DNA of 64,000 bases, taken from positions 345,984 through 409,983 of the forward strand of contig NZ_BONP01000001.1 in assembly GCF_016862775.1 (NCBI RefSeq). Reading direction: 5' to 3'. The notes below the pieces were generated by a model. It was not told the origin of the DNA and ran no database searches. It was given only the letters and a program-made list of their open reading frames with translations. This DNA comes from Cellulomonas phragmiteti (lineage in GTDB: Bacteria; Actinomycetota; Actinomycetes; Actinomycetales; Cellulomonadaceae). Shown here piece by piece: positions 1 to 8,878 of the stretch. The position numbers and the translations under genes are program-made. How positions within the stretch are numbered: position 1 is the stretch's first letter; every line of letters starts with the position of its first letter.

Positions 1-2
1 TC

Positions 3-1010
3 GCCCCGGTGCGGTCGTTCAACAACGAGATCGGGCTGCCCCTGACGGTGCTGCGCGCCGACGAGCAGACCCGGTTCCTCGTCCTCGAGATGGGCGCCAG
101 CGGCCCCGGGCACCTGACCTACCTCACGGACGTCGCGCCTCCCGACGTGGCGGTCGTCCTCGTCGTCGGCCAGGCGCACCTGGGCGGCTTCGGCGGCGGC
201 GTCGACGGGGTCGCGCGGGCCAAGGCGGAGATCGTGCAGGGCCTGCTGCCCGGGGGGACCGCCGTGCTGAACGGCGACGACCCGCGGGTCCGGGCCATGT
301 CCGCGGTCGCGCCGGGACCCGTCGTGCTGTTCGGCGCCGCACCGGACGCCGAGGTCCGGGTCGAGGACGTGCGGCTCGACGCCCTCGGACGCGCGACCTT
401 CCGCCTCGTGCACGTCGTGGCGGGCGAGCGTCGTGAGCGGGACGTCGCGCTGCGGCTGATCGGCGAGCACCACGTGCACAACGCGCTCGCCGCGGCGGCC
501 GCCGCCCTCAGCGTCGGGCTGGACCTCGACGACGTCGCGACGGGACTGTGCGCCGCGACCGCGTTGTCGCCGCACCGCATGCACGTGGTCGACCGCGCCG
601 ACGGCGTGACGGTGGTCGACGACTCGTACAACGCCAACCCGGACTCGATGCGTGCCGCCCTCAAGGCGCTCGCGGTCATCGCGGGCCGGGAGCGGCGGTC
701 CGTGGCCGTGCTCGGCGAGATGCTCGAGCTGGGGGACGAGCACCGGACCGCGCACGACGCGATCGGGCGGCTCGTCGTCCGCCTCAACATCGGCCTGACC
801 GTGGTCGTCGGCGACGGCGCACGCGCGATCCGCGACGGCGCGAACCACGAGGGCTCCTGGGGCGACGAGGTCGTGCTCGTCGACGACGTCGAGGCCGCGG
901 CGGCGTTCCTCGCCGACGAGCTGCGCGCGGGCGACGTCGTGCTGGTCAAGTCCTCGTACGGTGCCGGTCTGTGGCAGCTGGGCGACCGGCTCGTGGCGGG
1001 CGACGCATGA
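3..1010 (+). CDS. murF: UDP-N-acetylmuramoyl-tripeptide--D-alanyl-D-alanine ligase, 5' truncated by window edge
   Basis: MurF adds D-Ala-D-Ala to UDP-MurNAc-tripeptide in the cytoplasm, finishing the soluble peptidoglycan precursor. The reading frame is already open at base 3, and the first visible residues ([13 protein letters not shown]) are an internal MurF motif, so the N-terminal part and probably the P-loop lie upstream. Visible are the central-domain [16 protein letters not shown] segment, the [13 protein letters not shown] motif of Mur ligase C-terminal domains, and [11 protein letters not shown]. The stop codon overlaps the mraY start (ATGA). The GTG at base 9 is not the real start. 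Confidence 0.95.
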   Translation, partial: APVRSFNNEIGLPLTVLRADEQTRFLVLEMGASGPGHLTYLTDVAPPDVAVVLVVGQAHLGGFGGGVDGVARAKAEIVQGLLPGGTAVLNGDDPRVRAMSAVAPGPVVLFGAAPDAEVRVEDVRLDALGRATFRLVHVVAGERRERDVALRLIGEHHVHNALAAAAAALSVGLDLDDVATGLCAATALSPHRMHVVDRADGVTVVDDSYNANPDSMRAALKALAVIAGRERRSVAVLGEMLELGDEHRTAHDAIGRLVVRLNIGLTVVVGDGARAIRDGANHEGSWGDEVVLVDDVEAAAAFLADELRAGDVVLVKSSYGAGLWQLGDRLVAGDA

Positions 1011-2089
1011 GGGCCGTCCTCATCTCGGGCGGCATCTCGATGCTCGTCGCGCTGCTCGGCACCCCCCTGTTCATCCGCTTCCTCGTCCGGCGCCAGTACG
1101 GGCAGTTCATCCGCCAGGACGGGCCGACGGCGCACTTCACCAAGCGCGGCACGCCCACGATGGGCGGCGTCGTCATCATCGGGGCGACCCTCATCGGCTG
1201 GGCGTTCGGCCTGCTCCTGACGGGGACCCGCCCGAGCGCGTCGGCGCTGCTCGCGCTGTTCCTCATGACGGGCCTGGGGGTCGTCGGCTTCCTCGACGAC
1301 TTCATCAAGATCTCCCGGCAGCGATCGCTCGGGCTGAGCCCGCTGTGGAAGATCGTCGGCCAGGGCGTGGTCGGCGTCGTGTTCTCCGTGCTGGCCCTGC
1401 AGTTCCCGAACCAGCAGTTCCGCACGCCCGCGTCGACCCGCATCTCCTTCATCCGGGACACCAACCTCGACCTGGCCTTCGCCGGCGTGACGGTCGGGCT
1501 GGTGCTGTTCGTCATCTGGGCGAACTTCCTCATCACCGCCTGGTCCAACGCGGTCAACCTGACGGACGGCCTCGACGGGCTCGCGACGGGCGTCTCGCTC
1601 ATCGTGTTCGGGGCGTACGTGCTGGTCGGCGTGTGGCAGTTCAACCAGACGTGCCAGTCGATGCTCTCCGCGGGCCCGCGCTGCTACGAGACCCGGGACC
1701 CCCTGGACCTCGCGGTGGTGGCAGCGGCGATCACCGGGGCGCTCTTCGGGTTCCTGTGGTGGAACGCCAGCCCGGCGAAGATCTTCATGGGTGACACGGG
1801 CTCGCTCGCGCTCGGCGGCGCACTGGCGGCCCTGACCATCCTCACGCGCACCGAGATCCTCGGGGCCATCATCGGCGGCCTGTTCGTGGTGATCGTCCTG
1901 TCGGACGTCATCCAGATCGGCTTCTTCAAGATGACGGGGAAACGGGTCTTCAAGATGGCGCCGCTGCACCACCACTTCGAGCTGTCGGGGTGGGGCGAGG
2001 TGACGATCGTCATCAGGTTCTGGATCATCGCCGGCCTCTTCGTGGCGCTCGGGGTCGGCATCTTCTACGCGGAGTGGGTGGCGCAGTAG
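1007..2089 (+). CDS. mraY: Phospho-N-acetylmuramoyl-pentapeptide-transferase
   Basis: MraY transfers phospho-MurNAc-pentapeptide to undecaprenyl phosphate in the inner membrane, making lipid I. The 360-residue product has the usual length and many membrane helices. Diagnostic motifs are GTPTMGGVV near residue 46, the aspartate pair in GFLDDFIK near 96, [12 protein letters not shown] near 181, [12 protein letters not shown] near 260 and the histidine cluster LHHHFE near 322. The ATG at 1007 overlaps the murF stop by four bases. The next gene, murD, starts directly after the TAG, so the genes are almost certainly co-translated. Confidence 0.98.
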   Translation: MRAVLISGGISMLVALLGTPLFIRFLVRRQYGQFIRQDGPTAHFTKRGTPTMGGVVIIGATLIGWAFGLLLTGTRPSASALLALFLMTGLGVVGFLDDFIKISRQRSLGLSPLWKIVGQGVVGVVFSVLALQFPNQQFRTPASTRISFIRDTNLDLAFAGVTVGLVLFVIWANFLITAWSNAVNLTDGLDGLATGVSLIVFGAYVLVGVWQFNQTCQSMLSAGPRCYETRDPLDLAVVAAAITGALFGFLWWNASPAKIFMGDTGSLALGGALAALTILTRTEILGAIIGGLFVVIVLSDVIQIGFFKMTGKRVFKMAPLHHHFELSGWGEVTIVIRFWIIAGLFVALGVGIFYAEWVAQ

Positions 2090-3559
2090 GTGGACGCACG
2101 GTTCGACGGTCGCACGGTGCTGGTGACCGGGCTCGGGGTCTCCGGACGCGCCGCCGCGCAGGTCCTTGCCGACCGCGGGGCCCGTGTCGTGACGTTCGAC
2201 GAGCGCGCGGCCGAGGCGGACGTGGCCGACGCGACGGCCCTGGTCGCCGACGGCCTGGCCGGCGCCGACCTCGTCGTCACGTCGCCCGGCCTGCAGCCGG
2301 CGCACCCGGTGCTGGCAGCGGCGCGGGAGCGCGGCGTGCCCGTGTGGAGCGAGGTCGAGCTCGCGTGGCAGGTCCGGGTGCCGCGCGACGGCGGGGACGG
2401 CGCCCCGGCGCCGTGGCTCACCGTGACGGGCACCAACGGCAAGACCACCACGGTCGGCATGCTCGAGTCGGTCCTGCGGGCAGCCGGGCGTCGGACCCTC
2501 GCGGTCGGCAACGTCGGCACCCCCGTGGTCCTGGCCGCGGTCGACCCGACGCTCGAGGTGCTGGCGGTCGAGCTGTCGAGCTTCCAGCTCCACCACACGC
2601 ACTCGATGTCGCCGCAGGCCGCGGCCGTGCTCAACGTCGCACCCGACCACCTCGACTGGCACGGGTCGCTGGCGGCCTACGCGGCTGACAAGGGACGCGT
2701 CTACGAGCGCACGCAGGTCGCGTGCGTCTACGACGCGAGCGACCCGGTGACCGAGCACCTCGTGCGCGAGGCCGACGTCGAGGACGGCTGCGTGGCGGTC
2801 GGCTTCACGCTCGGCTCGCCCGGGGTGGGCCAGGTCGGGCTCGTCGACGACGTGCTCGTCGACCGCGGGTTCGCCCGCCTGCGCCACACGCACGCCGCCG
2901 AGCTCGGGACGCTCGCCGACCTCGCGCAGCTCGCCGGCCCGGCCGGGGTCGTCCCGCCCCACGTGGTGCGCAACGCCCTGGCCGCCGCGGCGCTCGCGCT
3001 CGCGCACGGTGTCGAGCCCGCCCACGTGCGCGACGGGCTGCGGGAGTTCGCGCCCGGAGCCCACCGGATCGTCACCGTCGGGCGCCTCGACGACGTCGCG
3101 TACGTCGACGACTCCAAGGCGACCAACGCGCACGCCGCGTCGGCGTCCCTGGCGGCGTTCGAGCCCGGCTCGGTGGTCTGGATCGCCGGCGGGCTGGCCA
3201 AGGGGGCGCAGTTCGACGACCTCGTGCGGGCCCGGCGCGACCGCCTGCGTGGCGTCGTCCTCATCGGCGTCGACCGGGCACCGCTGCGCGACGCCCTCGC
3301 CCGACACGCTCCGGATGTCCCGGTGATCGAGGTGGACGCCGGTGAGACTGAGCCGGTGATGACGCGCGCCGTGGACCGCGCGCGCCGGCTCGCGGCCGGC
3401 GCGCCCGAGGGCGTGCCCGTGACGGTGCTGCTCGCACCCGCGTCCGCGTCGATGGACCAGTTCACGTCGTACGCCGCGCGCGGCGACGCGTTCGCCGCCG
3501 CCGTGCGCGTCCTGGGCGGCGCCGCCGGCCGGGAGCGGCCGCAGGCGGGGTTCGCGTGA
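2090..3559 (+). CDS. murD: UDP-N-acetylmuramoylalanine--D-glutamate ligase
   Basis: MurD adds D-glutamate to UDP-MurNAc-L-Ala. The 489-residue protein has an N-terminal Rossmann-like domain (LVTGLGVSGRAAAQVL), the ATP-binding TGTNGKTTT loop near residue 113, the central-domain ELSSFQL and NVAPDHLDWHG motifs, and the C-terminal YVDDSKATNAHA motif near 345. The GTG start abuts the mraY stop with no gap and no free Shine-Dalgarno sequence, so coupling to mraY is likely. The end overlaps the ftsW start by four bases. Confidence 0.97.
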   Translation: MDARFDGRTVLVTGLGVSGRAAAQVLADRGARVVTFDERAAEADVADATALVADGLAGADLVVTSPGLQPAHPVLAAARERGVPVWSEVELAWQVRVPRDGGDGAPAPWLTVTGTNGKTTTVGMLESVLRAAGRRTLAVGNVGTPVVLAAVDPTLEVLAVELSSFQLHHTHSMSPQAAAVLNVAPDHLDWHGSLAAYAADKGRVYERTQVACVYDASDPVTEHLVREADVEDGCVAVGFTLGSPGVGQVGLVDDVLVDRGFARLRHTHAAELGTLADLAQLAGPAGVVPPHVVRNALAAAALALAHGVEPAHVRDGLREFAPGAHRIVTVGRLDDVAYVDDSKATNAHAASASLAAFEPGSVVWIAGGLAKGAQFDDLVRARRDRLRGVVLIGVDRAPLRDALARHAPDVPVIEVDAGETEPVMTRAVDRARRLAAGAPEGVPVTVLLAPASASMDQFTSYAARGDAFAAAVRVLGGAAGRERPQAGFA

Positions 3560-4824
3560 GTGCCGCGTCGCCCCCGCGTCCCCGCACGGCGCCCACCCGG
3601 GCGGTGACGCCGGCCGGTGGCACCCCGGAGGTCCGTGACCCGTCGGTCCTGGGGACGTGGAACTCGGCGGTGACGAGCTACTACGTCCTGCTCGGGGCGA
3701 CGCTGCTGCTGGTGGCCATCGGCCTGGTGATGGTGCTGTCGAGCTCGAGCATCGAGTCGCTCGCCGACGGCGACTCGCCGTACGCGGTGTTCCTGGGCCA
3801 GGCGCGGTTCGCGCTGATCGGGCTCGTCGCGCTGCTGGTCGCCTCACGGCTGCCGGTGCGGGCGGTGCGGCTCGCCGCGTGGCCGATGCTCCTGGCGGCC
3901 GTCGTCTTCCAGCTGCTGGTGTTCACCCCGCTCGGCCGGGGCGAGGGCGGCAACCGCAACTGGGTGGCGCTGCCCGGGTTCATGGCGCAGCCCTCGGAGG
4001 TCCTCAAGGTCGCCCTCGCGATCTGGATCGGCGCGGTGCTGACCCGCAAGCTGGCCCTGCTGCACGAGTGGAAGCACGCGCTGGTGCCCGTGGTCCCCGT
4101 CGCCGCGATCGCGATCGGGGTCGTGCTGCTCGGGCACGACCTGGGGACCGCCATGGTGATGGTCCTGCTCGTCGCGGGCGCGATGTTCGTGGCGGGGGTG
4201 CCGCTGCGCATCTTCGGGTTCGCCGGCCTCATCGCCGCGGGGGGAGTGGCGCTGCTGACCATCGGCAGCCCCAACCGCGTCAACCGGATCATGTCCTGGC
4301 TGTCCGACGAGTGCGACGTGACCAACGAGTGCTACCAGAGCCTGCACGCCGGCTACGGCCTGGCCACGGGCGGCTGGAGCGGCGTCGGCCTGGGGCAGAG
4401 CGCCGAGAAGTGGTCCTACCTGCCGGCCGCCCACAACGACTTCATCTACGCGATCCTGGGGGAGGAGCTCGGCCTCGTGGGGACCCTGCTGGTGCTGGGG
4501 CTGTTCGCGCTCCTCGCGTTCGCCATGGTCCGGATCGTGCGCCGGCACCCCGACCCGTTCGTCAAGATCACGACCGCCGCGATCTTCGCGTGGATCATCG
4601 GCCAGGCCATGGTCAACATCGCCGTCGTCATCGGCCTGGCCCCGGTGATCGGCGTGCCGCTGCCGCTGGTCTCGGCCGGCGGCTCGGCGCTGATCATGAC
4701 GATGGCCGCGCTCGGGATCCTGCTGTCGTTCGCCCGCACCGAGCCCGGCGCCGCCGAGGCGCTCGCCGCCCGTGCGTCGGTCGTCCGCCGCTCGCTCGCC
4801 GTGATCGGACGCACCCGTGGCTGA
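3556..4824 (+). CDS. ftsW: Peptidoglycan glycosyltransferase FtsW (SEDS family)
   Basis: FtsW is the SEDS-family glycan polymerase of the division septum and works with a class B penicillin-binding protein. The 422-residue protein has a basic, proline-rich N-terminal tail of about 35 residues and then roughly ten membrane helices. Family motifs include a GGNRNW segment near residue 130, the long extracellular loop with the HAGYGLATGGWSGVGLGQS block, HNDFIYAILGEELGL, and PLPLVSAGGSALI near the end. Its place between murD and murG supports FtsW rather than RodA. GTG start, overlapping murD (GTGA). Confidence 0.95.
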   Translation: MSAASPPRPRTAPTRAVTPAGGTPEVRDPSVLGTWNSAVTSYYVLLGATLLLVAIGLVMVLSSSSIESLADGDSPYAVFLGQARFALIGLVALLVASRLPVRAVRLAAWPMLLAAVVFQLLVFTPLGRGEGGNRNWVALPGFMAQPSEVLKVALAIWIGAVLTRKLALLHEWKHALVPVVPVAAIAIGVVLLGHDLGTAMVMVLLVAGAMFVAGVPLRIFGFAGLIAAGGVALLTIGSPNRVNRIMSWLSDECDVTNECYQSLHAGYGLATGGWSGVGLGQSAEKWSYLPAAHNDFIYAILGEELGLVGTLLVLGLFALLAFAMVRIVRRHPDPFVKITTAAIFAWIIGQAMVNIAVVIGLAPVIGVPLPLVSAGGSALIMTMAALGILLSFARTEPGAAEALAARASVVRRSLAVIGRTRG

Positions 4825-7513
4825 CGCGCCGGCCGTCCTGCTCGCCGGCGGCGGCACGGCCGGTCACGTCAACCCGCTGCTCGCCGTCGCCGACGAGCTG
4901 CGGCGGCGTCACCCGCGCGGCCGGTTCGCCGTCCTCGGGACCGCCGAGGGGCTCGAGGCGCGTCTCGTGCCGGAGCACGGGTACGACCTGGCGGTGGTCC
5001 CGCGCGTGCCCCTGCCGCGCCGTCCCACGCCCGACTGGCTGCGCCTGCCCGGCCGGCTGCGCGCCGCGGTGCGCGCCGCCGAGGACGCGATCGACGCGAT
5101 CGACGCGCAGGTGGTCGTCGGGTTCGGCGGCTACGTCGCGACGCCCGCCTACCTGGCGGCGCGCCGCCGGGGCATCCCCGTGGTCGTGCACGAGCAGAAC
5201 GCGCGCCCCGGTCTGGCGAACCGCCTCGGGGCGCGGCGCGCCGCCGCCGTCGCCGTGACGTTCGAGGGCACGGCCCTGCCCGGGGCGCAGGTCACGGGCC
5301 TGCCGCTGCGGACCGCGGTCCAGGACCTCCTCACGGCGCGGGCGTCCGACCCGGCGGCCACGCGCGTCGCGGGTGCGCAGGCACTGGGCCTGGACCCGGA
5401 CCTGCCGACCCTGCTGGTCACCGGCGGCTCCCTGGGCGCGGTCAGCGTGAACCGGGCCGTCGTGGGCGCCGCGGACGCGCTGCTCGCGACGGGTGCGCAG
5501 GTGCTGCACCTCACGGGCCGGGGGAAGTCCGCCGACGTGCACGCCGCCCTCGTCGGTGTCCCGGGCGCCGAGCGCTACCACGTGGTCGAGTACCTGACGG
5601 CGATGGACCGCGCGCTCGCCGTGGCGGACGTCGTCGTCGGGCGCTCGGGCGCGGGCACGGTGTGCGAGCTGGCGGCCCTGGGGATCCCGGCCGTCTACGT
5701 GCCGCTGCCGATCGGCAACGGCGAGCAGCGACTCAACGCGGCCGGCGTCGTCGCCGCGGGTGGCGGCGTCCTCGTCGAGGACCGTGACCTCACGCCCGAC
5801 TGGGTGCGCGCGCACGTCCCGGTCCTGCTCGGGGCGGGCGACGCGGCGCAGGCCCGCGCGCGCATGGGCGAGGCGGCGGCCCGGGTGGGGGTGCGCGACG
5901 GTGCGGCCCGGGTGGCGCGGCTCGTCGAGGAGCAGCTGCCCGCGCACGTGCGGGCCACGGCGCCGAGCGCGCCGCCGGTCGCGCCGCACAGCCCCGCCGT
6001 CGCCGACCCCGGCGAGCGCGGGCCCGTCGCGCTGTCCGACCTGGGTCGTGTGCACCTCGTCGGCGTCGGCGGTGCCGGCATGTCGGCGGTCGCCCCGCTG
6101 CTGGCGGCGCGCGGTCTGCACGTCAGCGGGTCGGACGCCCACGACGGGCCGGCCCTGGTCGGGCTGCGTGCGGCGGGGGTCGACGTCCACGTGGGGCACG
6201 CAGCCGGCCACGTCGAGGAGGTGGACAGCCTCGTCGTGTCGTCCGCGGTGCGTGCCTCCAACCCGGAGGTCGTTCGCGCGCGCGAGCGCGGCATCCCCGT
6301 CCTGCACCGCTCGGAGGCACTGGCGGCGCTCATGGCCGACCGGGACGCCGTCGCGGTCGCCGGTGCGCACGGCAAGACCACGACGTCGGGGATGGTCGCC
6401 GCCGCGCTCGTCCACGCCGGTACGGACCCCTCGTTCGCGATCGGCGGGGTCGTCCGGGCGACGGCGGGCACCCTGGGCGGTGCGCGGCACGGCGACGGCC
6501 CGTTCGTCGCCGAGGCCGACGAGTCGGACGGCTCGTTCCTCGCGTACGAGCCGCTGGTGGCCGTGGTGACGAACGTCGAGCCGGACCACCTCGACCACTA
6601 CGGCACGCGGGAGCGGTTCGAGGCCGCGTTCGAGCGCTTCGCCGACCGCGTGCGCGACGGCGGTCTGCTCGTCGCGTGCGCGGACGACCCCGGCGCGGTG
6701 CGCCTCGTCGACGCGGTGCGCGACCGGCTGGCCGTGCGGGGCGTCGACGTGCGGACCTACGGTGCGGCGTCGCGCGCCGACGTGCGGGTGGGGGAGAGCG
6801 GTCGCACCCCCGACGGCCGCTGGCAGGTGGTCCTGACGCCGCGCGACGAGCCGTCGGTCACCCTGCGCCTGCAGGTCGCAGGGGCGCACAACGCCCTGGA
6901 CGCCGCCGCCGCGTGGTGCGCGCTGCGGCGGCTCGGCGTGGGGTCCTCGGAGGCGGCCGCCGGGCTCGACGACTTCGTCGGCACCGGGCGGCGGTTCGAG
7001 GACCGCGGGACGGCCGCCGGCGTGCGGGTGGTCGACGACTACGCGCACCACCCGACCGAGGTCGCGGCGCTGCTGCGCGCCGCGCGGCAGGTCGTCGACG
7101 GCGGTCGCGTCCTCGCCCTGTTCCAGCCCCACCTGTACTCCCGCACGCGCACCTTCGCCCAGGAGTTCGGCGAGGCGTTCGACCTCGCGGACGCCGTGGT
7201 GGTGACCGACGTGTACGCCGCGCGCGAGGACCCGGACCCGGCGGTCACCGGGGCCCTGGTCGCCGACCGGGTCCCGACCGCGGGCAAGGCGACGTTCGTG
7301 CCGGACCGGGTGGCGGCGGCGCGCGCGGTGGCCGCGCTGGCCCGGCCCGGCGACCTGCTGCTGACCGTCGGCGCGGGCGACGTGACCGAGCTGGCTGACG
7401 TGGTGCTGGCGGCGCTCGCCCCGTCGGGGAGCGTGCCCCCCGCGTCCCCGGGCGCGTCGACGTCCGACGAGGCGCCGCCCGTGCCGGAGCACCCGGGCGG
7501 TGCCCTGCCGTGA
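4817..7513 (+). CDS. murG-murC: Fused MurG (lipid II synthase) - MurC (UDP-MurNAc--L-alanine ligase)
   Basis: One 898-residue frame encodes two enzymes that are normally separate. Residues 1 to about 365 are MurG, which adds GlcNAc to lipid I at the membrane: glycine-rich GGGTAGHVNPLLA near 11, GFGGYV and VVHEQNARPGLAN in the first half, LLVTGGSLGA, GRSGAGTVCELAALG and the PIGNGEQRLNA loop. Residues 366-405 are an Ala/Pro-rich linker. MurC, which adds L-Ala to UDP-MurNAc, follows with GVGGAGMS at 416-423, the ATP loop GAHGKTTT at 516-523, EADESDGSF, NVEPDHLDHY and the DDYAHHPTE motif. All diagnostic motifs of both enzymes are present, so both halves look active. A GTG at 5948, with GAGGAG 15 bases upstream, could start a separate MurC, but no stop separates the halves. 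ATG... is absent at the front; the frame starts with GTG overlapping ftsW. Confidence 0.93.
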   Translation: MADAPAVLLAGGGTAGHVNPLLAVADELRRRHPRGRFAVLGTAEGLEARLVPEHGYDLAVVPRVPLPRRPTPDWLRLPGRLRAAVRAAEDAIDAIDAQVVVGFGGYVATPAYLAARRRGIPVVVHEQNARPGLANRLGARRAAAVAVTFEGTALPGAQVTGLPLRTAVQDLLTARASDPAATRVAGAQALGLDPDLPTLLVTGGSLGAVSVNRAVVGAADALLATGAQVLHLTGRGKSADVHAALVGVPGAERYHVVEYLTAMDRALAVADVVVGRSGAGTVCELAALGIPAVYVPLPIGNGEQRLNAAGVVAAGGGVLVEDRDLTPDWVRAHVPVLLGAGDAAQARARMGEAAARVGVRDGAARVARLVEEQLPAHVRATAPSAPPVAPHSPAVADPGERGPVALSDLGRVHLVGVGGAGMSAVAPLLAARGLHVSGSDAHDGPALVGLRAAGVDVHVGHAAGHVEEVDSLVVSSAVRASNPEVVRARERGIPVLHRSEALAALMADRDAVAVAGAHGKTTTSGMVAAALVHAGTDPSFAIGGVVRATAGTLGGARHGDGPFVAEADESDGSFLAYEPLVAVVTNVEPDHLDHYGTRERFEAAFERFADRVRDGGLLVACADDPGAVRLVDAVRDRLAVRGVDVRTYGAASRADVRVGESGRTPDGRWQVVLTPRDEPSVTLRLQVAGAHNALDAAAAWCALRRLGVGSSEAAAGLDDFVGTGRRFEDRGTAAGVRVVDDYAHHPTEVAALLRAARQVVDGGRVLALFQPHLYSRTRTFAQEFGEAFDLADAVVVTDVYAAREDPDPAVTGALVADRVPTAGKATFVPDRVAAARAVAALARPGDLLLTVGAGDVTELADVVLAALAPSGSVPPASPGASTSDEAPPVPEHPGGALP

Positions 7514-8634
7514 GCCCGGAGCGTCCGCCGGCCCCCCGCCCGGGACGCCCGTCGGCCGTGGCGCGTCCGGCTGCTCCGCGCCGACCCGGTGGTCGCCGTC
7601 CCGCGCGACCCGACGAGCCGGGACCCGCGGCCGCCCCGGGCGACAGCCAGGATCCCGTGGTCCCGCCGGGCCCGAGGCGGCCTGACCGTCCGGCCCGCAC
7701 CGGGCCCGTTCCCCAGGTGCCCGCGCGGGGTGCTGCGGGACGTCGCGGATCGCCGTCGGCCGGCGCGTCGTCCGGTGGCTCGTCGCCGGGCGGGCCACCT
7801 GCCGCCGCGCCGGCCCCGGCGACGGGCCCGACCCGCACGGTCACGACGTACACGGTCGGCAGGTTCTCGGGGCCGGTGCGTCCCGAGGTGGTGTCGACGA
7901 CCTCGCGCGAGCGCTTCGCGGAGCGGGCGCGCGCACGCCGCAACCTCGCACGGCGCCAGGTGCTCGGGGCGGCCGGAGCCCTGCTCGGGGCGGGGGGACT
8001 GGGGTGGCTCCTGCTGGTGTCGCCCGTGCTGGCGCTGGACCCGGCGCAGGTGGAGGTCACGGGCGCCGGCACGGTGGTGGCCGTCGACCAGGTGCTCGCC
8101 GTGGTCTCCGAGCGGGCCGGCACCCCGTTGCCCCGGCTCGACACTGTCGGCCTGCGGGACCGCGTGCTCGAGGTCCCCGGGGTGCGCGAGGCGCGCGTCG
8201 TACGCGACTGGCCGCACGGCCTGGCGGTCCAGCTCGTGTCACGGGAGCCCGTGGCCGCGGTGCCCGAGGCGGCCCCGTCGACCGGGCTCGTCCTGCTGGA
8301 CGAGCAGGGAGTCCAGGTGGGCCGTGCGGACGCCGCACCGGCCGGCCTGCCCGTCGTCGACGTCCCGGTGGGGGACGAGCGCACGCTCGCGGCCGTGCTG
8401 GGCGTCCTGGAGCAGCTGCCGGCCGACCTGCTGGCGCAGGTGGAGTCGGTCTCGGCCCGTACGCAGGACACCGTGACGATGCAGCTGCGGGACGGCGGCC
8501 CGCGGATCGACTGGGGGAGCGCGGACGAGACGCCCCTGAAGATCGCGGTGCTCGCCGCGCTGCGTGCGGCGCCGGCCGCGGCGGGCGCGACGGTCTTCGA
8601 CGTCTCGGCCCCCCGCATGCCGATCACCCGGTGA
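7510..8634 (+). CDS. ftsQ: Cell division protein FtsQ
   Basis: FtsQ links early and late divisome proteins in the membrane. The 374-residue protein has a cytoplasmic tail of about 145 residues rich in proline, arginine and alanine, one membrane helix at about 149-175, then a POTRA domain starting at DPAQVEVTGAGTVV, and the FtsQ/DivIB region to residue about 355. The tail is longer than in most model bacteria, though extended FtsQ tails are common in actinobacteria. GTG start, overlapping murC by GTGA. It is the last gene of the unbroken murF-to-ftsQ block; a 244-bp promoter region follows. Confidence 0.92.
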   Translation: MSPERPPAPRPGRPSAVARPAAPRRPGGRRPARPDEPGPAAAPGDSQDPVVPPGPRRPDRPARTGPVPQVPARGAAGRRGSPSAGASSGGSSPGGPPAAAPAPATGPTRTVTTYTVGRFSGPVRPEVVSTTSRERFAERARARRNLARRQVLGAAGALLGAGGLGWLLLVSPVLALDPAQVEVTGAGTVVAVDQVLAVVSERAGTPLPRLDTVGLRDRVLEVPGVREARVVRDWPHGLAVQLVSREPVAAVPEAAPSTGLVLLDEQGVQVGRADAAPAGLPVVDVPVGDERTLAAVLGVLEQLPADLLAQVESVSARTQDTVTMQLRDGGPRIDWGSADETPLKIAVLAALRAAPAAAGATVFDVSAPRMPITR

Positions 8635-8711
8635 GAGCGCCGTCGGGGCACTCGGAGCCGTCGGGCACCGCGCCCGGGCAGCATGAACCGCCGACACGCG
8701 CACGGCGGTCG

Positions 8712-8740
8712 TTGATCCTGCGGGGGACGCGACCTAGCGT
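8712..8740 (+). promoter_or_regulatory. Candidate ftsZ promoter
   Basis: TTGATC (8712-8717) and TAGCGT (8735-8740) are separated by 17 bases and lie 138 bases before the ftsZ start, inside the only sizeable gap of the division cluster. They match the housekeeping sigma pattern moderately well. The position gives a leader of about 130 nt that would contain the inverted repeat at 8773-8789. Confidence 0.5.
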
Positions 8741-8772
8741 CACGACTCGACAGGACATCTGACATAACTGTA

Positions 8773-8789
8773 ACCCTCAACCTGAGGGT
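8773..8789. promoter_or_regulatory. Inverted repeat upstream of ftsZ, candidate MerR-type (FtsR-like) operator
   Basis: ACCCTC-AACCT-GAGGGT is a perfect 6-bp inverted repeat with a 5-bp centre, flanked by GTA and GAAGGTT. In Corynebacterium a MerR-family protein, FtsR, controls ftsZ from its upstream region. This repeat has the arm and spacer geometry typical of MerR sites, so an FtsR-like site is a reasonable guess. The assignment rests on position and symmetry only. Confidence 0.45.
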
Positions 8790-8878
8790 GAAGGTTCACC
8801 AGCACGACCCGCGTCCCGCGTGTCGGGACGAGCACGAGCGGCCGGCACGCCGCGACCCGCGAACGAGAGGCACCCACC

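Noticed and set aside
119..3847. A 1242-codon open frame on the reverse strand across murF, mraY, murD and ftsW
   Set aside because: The composition is Arg/Pro/Ala-rich nonsense typical of antisense frames in very GC-rich DNA, and the forward genes explain the region fully.
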